A model generated the notes under the pieces. That model was not told the DNA's origin and ran no database searches. It saw nothing but the letters and a program-made list of their open reading frames with translations. DNA of 64,000 nt. Source: Blastocatellia bacterium UBA7656 (GTDB taxonomy: Bacteria > Acidobacteriota > Blastocatellia > UBA7656). Both the position numbers and the translations under genes were made by a program. Location of the stretch: positions 1-64,000 of the forward strand of contig DLHY01000152.1 of NCBI GenBank assembly GCA_002483445.1. The letters run 5' to 3'. The number at the start of each line of letters is the position of its first letter. The first letter of the stretch is position 1. Below, piece by piece: positions 50,995 to 60,100 of the stretch.

Positions 50995-52511
50995 CACCTC
51001 ATAGTCATGATCGCGGCGAATGTTTCGATGCCGTCCCACAGATTTTTTATCCGCACGTTCTCGTTTATCGAATGCTGATTGTTGTCGTGATTGACTATGG
51101 GAACGCCGATCTGAGGCGAGCCGGTTCCGCTTTCGAGGATGTAAAGCGGCACGCTGCCGCCAAGCGTGGGCGCAAGCACCAAATGCCCTCCCAGAGCCTG
51201 TTCCGTGGCGCGGATGATCTGCTGAGATATGGCAAGACCCATCGATGTTCGCACCGCGCGATATCCGTCCCTGCTCTCTACGCGAGCGATCAGCCCGTAG
51301 CGGAGGCGAGTCGCGCGATCAGGCTCTTCAGCGGTGACGAAGTAGCCCTGTTTTTTGATATGAGCGATGACGCGCTCGACCTGACGGCGCGGATCGATTC
51401 CCTTCACGAGTCGCATATCAATCGTCGCCGTCGCTTCCGCGGGGATGATCGTCCGCGATTCTCTTCCGACATACTCCGAGCGGATGCCATCGATGTTGAG
51501 CGAAGGCTCATTCAAAAGTTCTGCCAGAGAGCGACCCCCTCCGTCTACTGCGGCAAGCCCGTACTCGCGCATAAGTTCAGCATCGTTGTCGGGCATATCT
51601 TTCAACGCTTTCTTTTCTTCTTCACCTAGAGGCTCCGCGTCCGCATAAAACCCGTCGATCAGCACGCGGCCCGCGTCATCTTTCATGCTGGCAAGCAATC
51701 GGGCCAATCGCATCGCCGGGTTGGGCGCCCAGTTGCCATAATGCCCGCTGTGCAGTCCTCTGTCCGGCCCGTAGACGGTGATCGTGGCAGTGACTACGCC
51801 GCGCACGCCGAAATAAATCAGCGGCTTTCGCGTCTGATGAACCGGCCCGTCAGCGCATATCCATGCATCAGCTTTGAGCAGCGCGGCGTTTCGCTTCACT
51901 ATGTCTTCGAGATGCAAAGACCCGGCTTCCTCTTCTCCCTCGAAGAGAAATTTAATATTCGAAGTTATCGCTTTGCTTGAAGCCTTGAGCGCGTCGAGGG
52001 CGATCATCAAAGCGATGATCGGAGCTTTGTCATCCGAAGCCGAGCGCGCATAAAGCCGCGCTTCAGGATCGACTTTTTCTCCCGCCTTTGGAAAATCGAT
52101 CACGCGCCCGCCCGCTTCGAGAGGCTTGTCTCTCAAGACAGGTTTGAACGGATCAGAAGCCCACTTGGTTGGATCGGCTGCCTGTCCGTCGTAGTGCGCA
52201 TAGAAACCCACGGTGCGAGTCGCGCCCTGAGTTTTGATCTCGCCGTAAACCGCGGGCGGCCCGTTGCCTTCGAGCAGTCGCGCTTCGACTCCCCGACGGC
52301 GCAACATATCAACGAGCCAGTCCGCATTGCGGCGAATGTTTACGGTGTCGTTGGCGTGATTAGGGATCGAAAGCAGTTCGACGAATTCGCGCAGGATTTC
52401 CGCTTCTTTCGATTCGCGATAAGCGCGCACACTCGCAGTTTGAGCGGAAACATTAAAAAAGCTCGTGACTGACAGAGCTATCAGACAGACCGCCAGAACG
52501 GATTGCTTCAT
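50994..52511 (-). CDS. Exported M20-family dipeptidase
   Basis: 505 residues with a signal peptide (LAVCLIALSVTSFFNVSA). It is an M20A/C metallopeptidase of the carnosinase/CNDP type. Metal-site motifs are VGFYAHYDGQAADP (about residue 103-116) and SASDDKAPIIALM, with the catalytic and metal Glu in FLFEGEEEAGS and an Asp in ICADGPV. A lid domain lies in the middle, and the last metal His is in PIVNHDNNQHS near the end. It should cut dipeptides in the periplasm. The start has GGAGGT seven bases upstream. The gap upstream (52512-52754) holds nothing recognisable. Confidence 0.9.
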   Translation of the reverse strand: MKQSVLAVCLIALSVTSFFNVSAQTASVRAYRESKEAEILREFVELLSIPNHANDTVNIRRNADWLVDMLRRRGVEARLLEGNGPPAVYGEIKTQGATRTVGFYAHYDGQAADPTKWASDPFKPVLRDKPLEAGGRVIDFPKAGEKVDPEARLYARSASDDKAPIIALMIALDALKASSKAITSNIKFLFEGEEEAGSLHLEDIVKRNAALLKADAWICADGPVHQTRKPLIYFGVRGVVTATITVYGPDRGLHSGHYGNWAPNPAMRLARLLASMKDDAGRVLIDGFYADAEPLGEEEKKALKDMPDNDAELMREYGLAAVDGGGRSLAELLNEPSLNIDGIRSEYVGRESRTIIPAEATATIDMRLVKGIDPRRQVERVIAHIKKQGYFVTAEEPDRATRLRYGLIARVESRDGYRAVRTSMGLAISQQIIRATEQALGGHLVLAPTLGGSVPLYILESGTGSPQIGVPIVNHDNNQHSINENVRIKNLWDGIETFAAIMTMR

Positions 52512-52754
52512 TCAGATACCTCCGAGACTTTTGGGAAGCTTGACGAAGAATAGCACTGTTGGATCGCTGCTGTCATTCAGGGCTGGAAAAATTCTCGTCT
52601 CGCGCATTGACAAGGCGAGTCTGTTCAGGGTATAAGGCAATGTTATCATAATCAATCGTTTGCAGGAGAAAAGTTAAGGTGATGCCTTAGCTGCTATTCA
52701 ATGATTTTTTATCCAGCAAGCCCCACTGGTGTAAGTTCCGGTGAGGAAACGTCA

Positions 52755-53006
52755 GTGCCACAGAGTTTGAAAAAACGCGCAGCCGAGCTTGAACTCCGCG
52801 TCAAGGAACGAGCCGAACTGGTCAAAAAGGCGCTCAGGGAATACCGCGAGATCATGCGGGCCGCTTCGAGGGCCAAAGAAGGACGCCAGCGTGCGAGCGC
52901 GCGGCTCAACAAAAAGCGGCTCCACGTCGAGCGCGCCAACGCTGAGTACATTCAGCTTCAAAAGGAACTCGAACAAGTGCGAATGAGGCTGCAAGCCAGG
53001 AAGTGA
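52755..53006 (+). CDS. Small coiled-coil protein
   Basis: 83 residues from a GTG with GAGG eight bases upstream; an ATG at 52701 exists but its 18 extra residues look unstructured. Nearly the whole protein is a charged heptad coiled coil (KKRAAELELRVKERAELVKK ... ANAEYIQLQKELEQVRMRLQ). No signal peptide or known family is seen. It is rich in Arg, Lys, Glu and Ala, with codons typical of the window, so it is probably a real gene. Confidence 0.6.
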   Translation: MPQSLKKRAAELELRVKERAELVKKALREYREIMRAASRAKEGRQRASARLNKKRLHVERANAEYIQLQKELEQVRMRLQARK

Positions 53007-53011
53007 GATCA

Positions 53012-53117
53012 GGAGAGTGGGAGAGTGGGAGAATGGGAGATGAAGAGTCTTCGCTCCCACTCCCACACTCCCACACCCCCACACTCTTTCTTCCCCCACT
53101 CCCACTCTCCCATTCTT
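53012..53117. repeat. Inverted pair of 8-bp-period arrays
   Basis: The left arm 53012-53040 has GAGTGGGA, GAGTGGGA, GAATGGGA. The right arm 53053-53117 has CTCCCACA, CTCCCACA, CCCCCACA and more. The arms are purine- and pyrimidine-biased complements. It starts just after the coiled-coil gene stop. Here the period is 8, unlike most of the family. Confidence 0.8.
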
Positions 53118-53245
53118 TTGTCAGCCCGAAAAGGAAATCGGCGCTGATTCTCAGGCTTCCGTGATGGCTGTCACTGATAAGAAGCGCAGCTTTATGTTAC
53201 TACCTTTTTGTGCAGTGTGGGTCATAAGATAATAAGGAGACGAAT

Positions 53246-53569
53246 ATGATAAGCAAGCTTCTGAATTTTAGAAAACTGTTTCCCTTAGCGGCAGCCGCAA
53301 TGCTCCTGTTTGCAGGCGCTGCCACCCCTCAGACTGAACGCAGTCAGTCAGGAGAGACTGCTATACAGGCAGGAGTGGTGAACGCGAAATCGCCAGCAGT
53401 GGATTTGAAAGCTGTTGGCAAAGAGGTGGCTCCGGGAGTGCTTGAAGTAGACCCCAATTCTGTTCGCGGCAAACGGCTCATAATCCCTCGCGGCAATCAA
53501 ACAGCAAGATTCATCTGCATTGGAAAATGGAAGAACGGCGAATGCAAAGGAATCTACATTGAGTGGTAG
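53246..53569 (+). CDS. Small exported protein of unknown function
   Basis: 107 residues with a signal peptide (KLFPLAAAAMLLFAGAAT). The start has GGAG six bases upstream. The mature part (~75 residues) is polar, with SVRGKRLIIPRGNQTARFIC and a final KWKNGECKGIYIEW carrying two cysteines that could pair. No family is recognised. It faces the M28 peptidase gene from the opposite strand. Confidence 0.7.
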   Translation: MISKLLNFRKLFPLAAAAMLLFAGAATPQTERSQSGETAIQAGVVNAKSPAVDLKAVGKEVAPGVLEVDPNSVRGKRLIIPRGNQTARFICIGKWKNGECKGIYIEW

Positions 53570-53661
53570 ATGACTTCAATCGCCTGAAGTCTCGCATCAG
53601 CAGGGCCGCGCGTAACATTCAGCACGCGAAACTCACTTCGCGGCCCCTGCTGTATGCGTTG

Positions 53662-55800
53662 TTATTGTCGAATGAGCGCGGTGTTTTTAAGTATAGCGGC
53701 TTCGAGTATGCGCGCCTGGTGGCTTGCTCTCACCCAGTTGCCGTTTTCTACGGCTTCCGTCAGCGCAGGCAATTCAAGATGAGCGTAGGTGTAGCGGGCA
53801 GCGTAAAGCAGATGCTTGAACCACGGACGGTCAGGTATGCCTCGCGCGTAAAGCCAGTTCGATTCGAATTGAAAGATGCGCCGGTTGATGTTTTTCAACT
53901 GCAACCGGTTCAACTGACCTGACGCGAGTTTCGCTTCCACGTCTAGTTTGAATCCTTCGGCAGCGGCTTTCATTTCACGTATGCGTCGAAAGACGCCGGA
54001 AAGGTCAAGATACCTTTTCGCATCTTCGCGGCGGGCGATCTCTTCGACGAACTCACGGAGCTTGTCCGAATAAAAAACGAAATCGAATGGCAGTATGTCG
54101 GCATTGGCCAATCGCAGGGTGAGCGCGCCCCAGTAAACACTCATCAGCGCGTGATAGCGAAATTCGGGATCGCCTATGTTCGTCATCCAGTAGTGATTGT
54201 CGTACATCGAATGATACACGCCGTAAGGCCCGTCGAAGGTCAGCCCGACGGTCGGGCGTCCGAGGTGATTGAGAAAAACCGTGTGATCCGAGCCGCTGCC
54301 TATTCTCACATCGACAAGTTCATCGTCGCTGATTTCTTTCTCCTCGCCTTTTTCTTTTCGCTCGCGGTTGATCGAATCTTTCCACTCTTCATAAAGGCTG
54401 CGGCCTGAAGGCGCATCAATCGAACGGCTCATTTCGACTATCAAAGGCGCGAGCGAGGCGACAGCAGACGGGCGAAAGTTCGGCCCTGACACCGAGGAAT
54501 CGACGTTGATGTAGGCGACCATTTTTTGTTTGATCTCTGAAGCGAAATGCTCGCCCCATTCGGTCGAGCCGGTAAGGGCCACCTCTTCTCCATCCCAACT
54601 GCAAACAACTATGCTTCGACGAGGACGGATGCCCTGACGTTTCAATTCGCCCAGAGCGCGAGTCATCTCCATCATCGAAGCCGTTCCGCTCGACGGGTCT
54701 ACGCCGCCGAATTCCCATGCGTCGCGATGATTGCCCAGCACTATCCATTCATCAGGCAGTTCAGACCCTCGCAGTCGCGCTTCGACCACGTAGTTGGGTT
54801 TTATGCCGTTGTCCATATCGACTTTGAGATGGACGCGCACAGCTTTTCCGCCCAGTCGATATTTGATGGGAAGTCCGCCCTGCCATTCGCGCGGAGCTTC
54901 AGGGCCGTCCATATTTTCCAGCAATGGCCGCGCATCGCGCCAAGACATCGGAAGCGCGATTATTTTCGGAACGGAGCGCGCCTGTTTCGGAGATATGCGT
55001 TTTGCGCCCGGAACCGATGGCCAGCCCGGAGTGAGCGGGTCGCCTGCGACCAGAAAATCATAAGTGATCGCGCCGCGTTGAATATGGCTTTCCGGCCCCC
55101 ACGGGCCATCGGGGAAAACTTTGCCGCGCTTGTATCCGTCTTCCGCAGGATCGGAATAAATGATGATCGCGGAGGCTCCTTCGCGCTCTGCCGTGAGAGC
55201 TTTGAATCCGCGATAGCTGTACGGATTGGAATATCGGACGAGAACTATTTTGCCCCGCACATCGATGCCATGCTTTCTGAGCAACTCGTAATCTTCCGGG
55301 TTGCCGCTGTGCGCATAGACTACGGGCGCGGTGACTTCGCCCGATGCGGACATTCCGGTGAATGCTGACCTCACGCGGGGGTTTTTCGTGTCGGGGTCTA
55401 CGTCGTAAGCGTCTTCGCGCAGGCTCGCTTTGTAATAAACAGGCGCGATCATTTCAGCCATAACAGAGCGTGGGTGAGTGTCCATCACGTCGTAGCGATG
55501 GAGGCGAACATCTTCCCATCCCTGTTGTTTCCAAAGTTGAGCGATGTGACGGGCAAGCTCGTTGTTGCGCGGAGAGCCTGCCGGGTGAGGCTCGGCGGTG
55601 AAGAAGCGATGATGACGGCGGGCCTCCTCTGCTGACGGAAGTCGTTTGTATTTTTCTTCGATCTCTTTTTGCCTGGAGGCAGAGCGCGGAGAGAATCCCG
55701 TCATTCGTTCCTGCATCGTTGCGACAGGCGGCGCGAGTATCGCCGCGATCATCGCAAGGCCGCAAACGAAAAGCGGCCAGCTTCTTCGAGCGATTTTCAT
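53662..55800 (-). CDS. Exported M28 metallopeptidase, glutamate carboxypeptidase II-like
   Basis: 712 residues, close to human GCPII. A signal peptide (LFVCGLAMIAAILAPPVATM) is followed by a PA-domain region (APVVYAHSGNPEDYELLRKH). The peptidase domain comes next, with zinc ligands in WIVLGNHRDAWEFGGVDPSS and catalytic Glu plus ligand in VCSWDGEEVALTGS. GSDHTVFLNHLG and VYHSMYDNHYW hold further ligands. The C-terminal helical dimerisation domain is like the transferrin receptor. It should trim peptides or N-acyl glutamates in the periplasm. It is last of a four-gene run starting at murB. AAGGAG lies upstream of the ATG. Confidence 0.92.
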   Translation of the reverse strand: MKIARRSWPLFVCGLAMIAAILAPPVATMQERMTGFSPRSASRQKEIEEKYKRLPSAEEARRHHRFFTAEPHPAGSPRNNELARHIAQLWKQQGWEDVRLHRYDVMDTHPRSVMAEMIAPVYYKASLREDAYDVDPDTKNPRVRSAFTGMSASGEVTAPVVYAHSGNPEDYELLRKHGIDVRGKIVLVRYSNPYSYRGFKALTAEREGASAIIIYSDPAEDGYKRGKVFPDGPWGPESHIQRGAITYDFLVAGDPLTPGWPSVPGAKRISPKQARSVPKIIALPMSWRDARPLLENMDGPEAPREWQGGLPIKYRLGGKAVRVHLKVDMDNGIKPNYVVEARLRGSELPDEWIVLGNHRDAWEFGGVDPSSGTASMMEMTRALGELKRQGIRPRRSIVVCSWDGEEVALTGSTEWGEHFASEIKQKMVAYINVDSSVSGPNFRPSAVASLAPLIVEMSRSIDAPSGRSLYEEWKDSINRERKEKGEEKEISDDELVDVRIGSGSDHTVFLNHLGRPTVGLTFDGPYGVYHSMYDNHYWMTNIGDPEFRYHALMSVYWGALTLRLANADILPFDFVFYSDKLREFVEEIARREDAKRYLDLSGVFRRIREMKAAAEGFKLDVEAKLASGQLNRLQLKNINRRIFQFESNWLYARGIPDRPWFKHLLYAARYTYAHLELPALTEAVENGNWVRASHQARILEAAILKNTALIRQ

Positions 55801-55815
55801 CAGCTTCTCCTTCGC

Positions 55816-56559
55816 TCACTTCACAGCGACGGCCAGCGTGTCGTGATGCTTGTAGATGAGGGTTCGCAGGTAAGGGCCGATTCTCGTTGCGCCTTCGAAT
55901 CCGGCTGCTCTCGCTGCGGCTTCCTGATCTTTTTCCGCGATGTCGGCGCTCTCGGCATAGTGCTTCAGATCGCGATAAAATCCGAGCGTGAACAAATCCC
56001 ACCCCGCGCCCTGATCGCGCACGAAGATGAAATTTTCCGGCCTGTGCAGCGCGCGCTGATAAGCGTTTTCCATCTCGCGTTCTCGATAAAGCTCCGCTTG
56101 ACGACCGGGCAGAGCATGAAATATTTCGAGATGAAAGAAAGCCGCTTTCGCAAACGCAGCGCGCAGATCAACGAGCGGCGGGCCGTAGACGAACAAATCT
56201 TCCTGCCACGCAATGCACTCCTTGAATCGGGCTGAGAATTTCTGATCGGCCTCTTTTCTTTTCGCCATCCGGTCAGCGCGATAGTATTCCGTGTAGCTCG
56301 CAACGGGGAACAGGAGCATCAAGTCCCATTGATCGCCCTGAGAGTGACGAATCCACATGGGCGGCTCATCTCCGACAGTCGCATAAACGGGCATTCGCGA
56401 TTTGTAGAGATCGATCAATTCGAGAAGTTTACCCGGCGCTGCCTGCACGAACCGGGCTTGATAGAGAAAGGTTTCTTTCTGCTGCGCTCTTGCGGGCGCG
56501 TTACTGAAAATCAAAAAGGCAAATGCTATGAGCAGCGCAATCGCTTTGATCAATTTCAT
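55816..56559 (-). CDS. Exported two-domain dimeric-barrel-like protein
   Basis: 247 residues from the ATG at 56559 (GGAGGAG just upstream). A signal peptide (IKAIALLIAFAFLIFSNAPARA) leads into two similar halves. Each has the pattern strand, helix LLELIDLYKSRMPVYATVGD or AELYREREMENAYQR, strand, then 'WDLMLLFPVASYTEYYR' or 'WDLFTLGFYRDLKHYAE'. That is the NIPSNAP/EthD-type ferredoxin-like alpha-beta barrel fold, duplicated. No catalytic role can be given. It lies 15 bp before the M28 peptidase gene and 20 bp after the creatininase-like gene, so it is part of that operon. Confidence 0.75.
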   Translation of the reverse strand: MKLIKAIALLIAFAFLIFSNAPARAQQKETFLYQARFVQAAPGKLLELIDLYKSRMPVYATVGDEPPMWIRHSQGDQWDLMLLFPVASYTEYYRADRMAKRKEADQKFSARFKECIAWQEDLFVYGPPLVDLRAAFAKAAFFHLEIFHALPGRQAELYREREMENAYQRALHRPENFIFVRDQGAGWDLFTLGFYRDLKHYAESADIAEKDQEAAARAAGFEGATRIGPYLRTLIYKHHDTLAVAVK

Positions 56560-56579
56560 CTCTCCTCCATTGTCAGCCT

Positions 56580-57377
56580 CTAGGGAACAGAGGCGCGGCG
56601 CAGTTCTTCTATATCGTCGAGTATGCCTTTGACAAGGGCTTCGGTCACTATTCGGCCTTTCTCGCGCGTGGCCAGCGTTGCGTCGCCCCACACGCCAGAA
56701 GGCGAATAGGTTCCTTCGCCGTTCGGATTGCGCGTCAGCCTTCCCTGTCCCGGTCGATAATCCTTCACCGCCTTTTTCATATCGACTGATTTCGGATCCA
56801 TGTAAAGGATCATCGAGGTTTCTATTTCGTCGGCGTGCGTGCCGCCTTCCTGCTTCGCTATCTGTTTTTCGACCGGCCCTGTGATTTTCAGCAAATCGGT
56901 GAAGCGCATCACTATGCCGTCCGAGGCGAGAAGTTCGACAGCAGGGCGGAGGGCGCGCACCGTAGAGACTCCGGTGTTGAGTATGTAAAACCTTCGCGGC
57001 CCATGTCGCGCGAGGCTGCGACAGATGTCGACTATCATATCGCGCGCCGTTTCCATCCTTAGAGTCGTCGAGCCGGGATACTCTACGAACGCCGGATAAA
57101 AACTGTAATTGACAGTCGGCGCGATGACCGCGTTCGAGGCTTTAAGCACGCGCCGCTTGAGATACTCGGCCAGTATCAGATCGTTTTTCAACTTGAGGTG
57201 CGGCCCGTGTTCTTTGGCCGCCGCGCCGAGCGGTATGACCACAACGGTGTCGCGTGTTAAAACTTTTTCAGCTTCAAGCCATGTGAAGTCTTCAAGCAGT
57301 ATGCCTTTGTTCTTCGTTTGTCCGCGCGCTGCGATAATGCAAGCAAGAAGCGCGATGATGAGGAAAAGTTTTTTCAC
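56580..57377 (-). CDS. Exported creatininase-family amidohydrolase
   Basis: 265 residues from a GTG with a perfect GGAGGT six bases upstream. The signal peptide is KKLFLIIALLACIIAARG. The creatininase core motif is IPLGAAAKEHGPHLKLKND (about residues 48-66), giving metal ligands Glu, His and Asp. Further ligands lie around GGTHADEIETSMIL. Creatininase-family enzymes open amide rings, including creatinine and FAPy products in riboflavin/F420 pathways; an exported form with unknown substrate fits this one. It lies 14 bp after murB and 20 bp before the next gene. Confidence 0.88.
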   Translation of the reverse strand: MKKLFLIIALLACIIAARGQTKNKGILLEDFTWLEAEKVLTRDTVVVIPLGAAAKEHGPHLKLKNDLILAEYLKRRVLKASNAVIAPTVNYSFYPAFVEYPGSTTLRMETARDMIVDICRSLARHGPRRFYILNTGVSTVRALRPAVELLASDGIVMRFTDLLKITGPVEKQIAKQEGGTHADEIETSMILYMDPKSVDMKKAVKDYRPGQGRLTRNPNGEGTYSPSGVWGDATLATREKGRIVTEALVKGILDDIEELRRASVP

Positions 57378-57391
57378 AGATGCACCTCCGA

Positions 57392-58483
57392 TCAATCGAA
57401 ACCTACAAACACAGGCTCCACGTCGAGCGCGATTCCGAAGCGATCCCGCACGCGCGATTTTATCTCTTCCGCAAGATGGAGGACTTCGCGCGCTGTGCCG
57501 CCGCCGCGATTGACTATCGCAAGCGCGTGCTTAGTTGAAATCCCCACGTTGCCATGCTCGTGTCCTTTTTCAAATCCGGCCTGCTCTATGAGCCACGCTG
57601 CCGAAAGTTTTATTCTGTCTCCAGATGGAAAAGCGGGCATCTTCTCCGTATCGGATATGAAACTTGAGGCGCGACTTCTGATTTCTTCATACTCGCCGGG
57701 AGTGACGACGGGGTTGACGAAAAACGAGCCGACGCTTCGTGAATCTGTGTCCGCCGGATCGATGACCATAGCCTTGCGCCGACGTATGGCGATGACCGCT
57801 TCGCGCACCTCCGCGAGCGAAGGAGAAGAAATTCCGCGCTCAGCAAAATATCGCTCAAGCTCCGCGTATCGAATCGCCGGCTTGCCCTGTACTCTGAGGC
57901 GATATTCGACTTGGGTTATGATGAAGCGACTGTGATCCTGCCTTTTGAAACGCGAAGCGCGATAGCCGAACTGGCACTCGTCGCGACTGATCTCTGTGAT
58001 TTCGCCTGTCACGAGATCGATTGCCGAAAGTCGCTTCATCGTCTCGCTTATCTCCTGCCCGTAAGCGCCGACGTTTTGAATGGGCGTGGCTCCGACGCTG
58101 CCCGGTATGCCTGAAAGACATTCGAATCCGGCGAGTTGGCTCGCCACACAAAGCGCGACCAGATCATCCCACTCTTCGCCCGCGCCCGCCTTGACCGTAG
58201 CCCACTCGCCGCTTGTCTCGATGCTTATGCCTTTTACTGCAACGCGAAGTACGAGTCCGCGAAAGCCGCTGTCCGAGATGACGATGTTGCTGCCGCCGCC
58301 GAGAATCAGTAGCGGAAGGCGCTGCTCTCGCGCCCAGCGGACGCCCGCTTGCAGGCATTCGATTGAGCCAGCCTCGCAGAAAAATCGCGCCGCGCCGCCC
58401 AGGCCCAGAGTCGTGAAGCGGGCAAGCTGCTCATTTTCCCGCAGCGATTTTTCGAACTCAAGGTTAGTGTTTTGCAAGCTCAA
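57392..58483 (-). CDS. murB: UDP-N-acetylenolpyruvoylglucosamine reductase, type I
   Basis: About 363 residues, the E. coli (type I) length. The FAD-binding part has LPLLILGGGSNIVISDSGF. The middle has LSGIPGSVGATPIQNVGAYG and QFGYRASRFKRQD, the Tyr-loop typical of type I. The catalytic serine motif is in SVGSFFVNPVV, and the end has HALAIVNRGGG and VEPVFVG. It reduces UDP-GlcNAc-enolpyruvate to UDP-MurNAc, an essential step in cell-wall synthesis. The start is uncertain: a TTG at 58483 is the best guess, while the longest frame reaches 58579. It is divergent from the hydrolase gene and heads a run with three exported-enzyme genes. Confidence 0.93.
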   Translation of the reverse strand: MSLQNTNLEFEKSLRENEQLARFTTLGLGGAARFFCEAGSIECLQAGVRWAREQRLPLLILGGGSNIVISDSGFRGLVLRVAVKGISIETSGEWATVKAGAGEEWDDLVALCVASQLAGFECLSGIPGSVGATPIQNVGAYGQEISETMKRLSAIDLVTGEITEISRDECQFGYRASRFKRQDHSRFIITQVEYRLRVQGKPAIRYAELERYFAERGISSPSLAEVREAVIAIRRRKAMVIDPADTDSRSVGSFFVNPVVTPGEYEEIRSRASSFISDTEKMPAFPSGDRIKLSAAWLIEQAGFEKGHEHGNVGISTKHALAIVNRGGGTAREVLHLAEEIKSRVRDRFGIALDVEPVFVGFD

Positions 58484-58532
58484 CAGCCTACATTGTCCGC
58501 CTCGATCAAGTCCAGTTATGATGCGATTCACA

Positions 58533-59234
58533 ATGGCGGAAAAACTGTCGATACATATCAACGACGATGACATCGTCACAGGATCGATTTATTTTGCGAC
58601 TCCGCGCAAACGAAAGCGAGCGACGCTTCTGCTCGGACACGGAGCGGGCGCGAATCAGCAGAGCGAATTCATGGTGAGTTTCGCTCGCGGGCTTGCTTTG
58701 CGTGGAATCGATGCGGTCACTTTCAATTTTCTCTACACAGAGCGGAGCCGCCGCGCGCCCGACCGAAACGATAAACTTGAAAGCTGTTACATGTCCGCGA
58801 TTGATTCGGTCCGCGGTCACAAAAAACTCAAGGGCAACAAATTGTTGATCGGCGGAAAATCCATGGGCGGGCGCATAGCCTCGCAGGTCGCGGCTTCAGG
58901 AGTTGAAGTTTCAGGATTGATCTTTCTCGGCTATCCGCTCCATCCTCCTGGCAAACCCGAAGCGACGCGCGATGCGCATCTCGCGCTCGTCCGTTCGCCG
59001 ATGCTTTTCCTTCAGGGCGAGCGAGATGCTTTCGGCACATCGGAAGAAATCTCCCGCATGATAAAACGGCTCAAGCTCGATGCAAGAATTTATCCGGTAG
59101 AGGGCGGCGATCATTCTTTTACGGTTCCGAAAAGCCGGGGCATATCCGAGGAAGAAATTTTCCGGCTCGCTGAGGATGAAATCGCGCGATGGGTGGACGA
59201 GTTGATTCGAAATGAAAAAGGAAGCGGGAAATGA
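58533..59234 (+). CDS. Alpha/beta hydrolase (KANL3/TEX30-like dienelactone hydrolase group)
   Basis: 233 residues. The fold is alpha/beta hydrolase: TLLLGHGAGANQQSEFMVSF oxyanion region, nucleophile elbow GGKSMGG (Ser near residue 110), acid in GERDAFG and base in GGDHSF. This combination is the TEX30/KANL3-type group (DUF-like dienelactone hydrolases), with no well-defined bacterial substrate. Three ATGs lie close together (58518, 58521, 58533) and none has a strong ribosome-binding site; 58533 is my choice. It diverges from murB. Confidence 0.85.
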   Translation: MAEKLSIHINDDDIVTGSIYFATPRKRKRATLLLGHGAGANQQSEFMVSFARGLALRGIDAVTFNFLYTERSRRAPDRNDKLESCYMSAIDSVRGHKKLKGNKLLIGGKSMGGRIASQVAASGVEVSGLIFLGYPLHPPGKPEATRDAHLALVRSPMLFLQGERDAFGTSEEISRMIKRLKLDARIYPVEGGDHSFTVPKSRGISEEEIFRLAEDEIARWVDELIRNEKGSGK

Positions 59235-59244
59235 TCCCGCTTCC
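59220..59244. terminator. Perfect 10-bp hairpin between convergent genes
   Basis: GGAAGCGGGA (220-229) and TCCCGCTTCC (235-244, both +59000) flank AATGA, which contains the hydrolase stop codon. It faces the haemoglobin gene. The U-tract is weak, so efficiency is unclear. Confidence 0.7.
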
Positions 59245-59266
59245 CTGAAGCTTTCGCTGATGATTT

Positions 59267-59818
59267 TTACTGTCCGACGATATCGCCCTTGAGCGATCCG
59301 AGGATGGTGAGCAGTTCAGTCTTTTCGGCCTCAGGCACGTTGAATTTGTCGAGCGCCTTGACGAGGTCTTCGACCAGCGCGGTGAAATCGGCATCGGTTA
59401 TGCCCATGCCCTTGTGAGAGGTCTTCATATCCTTGCCCTTGTATTTGCAGCGACCGCCGGTGGCCGAGCAAATCTGAGCGACAAGATTATCCTTGAGAGC
59501 CTGAAGACGGGCCGGGTTGGCGACTGTATCGGCGAAGAATTTGTTGATGCGGTTATCAGCGCCTACGACGTTGATGAATTCGTCTACGACTGCCGTTATC
59601 GCCTTCTTGCCTCCGAGTCTGGTGTAAAGCGTTTTCTTCTTGGAAGATTTGCCTTCCTTCATCTTGTCGTCCGACTTCATCTTGTCGTCCGACTTCATCT
59701 CTTTTTCTTCGGACTTCTTCTTGTCTTTGTCTTTCTGCATCGCGAATGACGATGCAACGCTGAATGATCCCATTGCCAGCATTGCTGCGATTGCGATTGC
59801 GGTCAAAGTCTTGCGCAT
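59267..59818 (-). CDS. Exported truncated haemoglobin (group I-like)
   Basis: 183 residues. A signal peptide (LTAIAIAAMLAMGSFSVASS) is followed by a Lys/Glu/Asp/Met-rich linker with direct repeats (MKSDDKMKSDDKMK, about residues 41-56). The globin reads LYTRLGGKKAITAVVDEFIN ... INKFFADTVANPARLQALKD and MKTSHKGMGITDADF, where the His of HKGM is the proximal haem ligand of group I truncated haemoglobins. The globin is normal-sized (about 118 residues), but export and a charged linker are unusual for the family, most members of which are cytosolic. It may bind oxygen or nitric oxide in the periplasm. AAGGA lies before the ATG. Confidence 0.9.
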   Translation of the reverse strand: MRKTLTAIAIAAMLAMGSFSVASSFAMQKDKDKKKSEEKEMKSDDKMKSDDKMKEGKSSKKKTLYTRLGGKKAITAVVDEFINVVGADNRINKFFADTVANPARLQALKDNLVAQICSATGGRCKYKGKDMKTSHKGMGITDADFTALVEDLVKALDKFNVPEAEKTELLTILGSLKGDIVGQ

Positions 59819-60100
59819 AAGCTGATCCTTCCTTTCTTACGAGTTAAAGAAGAGCGGCTCTGTCAGCGCCGCTTTTGTGATTGGTTCGAATTGATTTTGA
59901 ACAGTGAGGCTCAGGGATTACCAACCGGGCGAATCCGAAAGCAAACTGTTAAGTATAATGCCATAAGCGCGCCAACTCCGGGGCTGCGATTTTATCAGCC
60001 TCCCACGAGGCGCGCAATGAGCAATACGGAGTGAAACTTTACGGGTTAAAAGCCTCAAACCCCTATTACGCGCCCGCCGACGGATGTGGATTTTATCGGA

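Noticed and set aside
59883..59900. GGTTCGAATT as a tRNA T-loop
   Set aside because: No matching acceptor stem, anticodon arm or CCA end nearby. No tRNA or rRNA was seen in the window.
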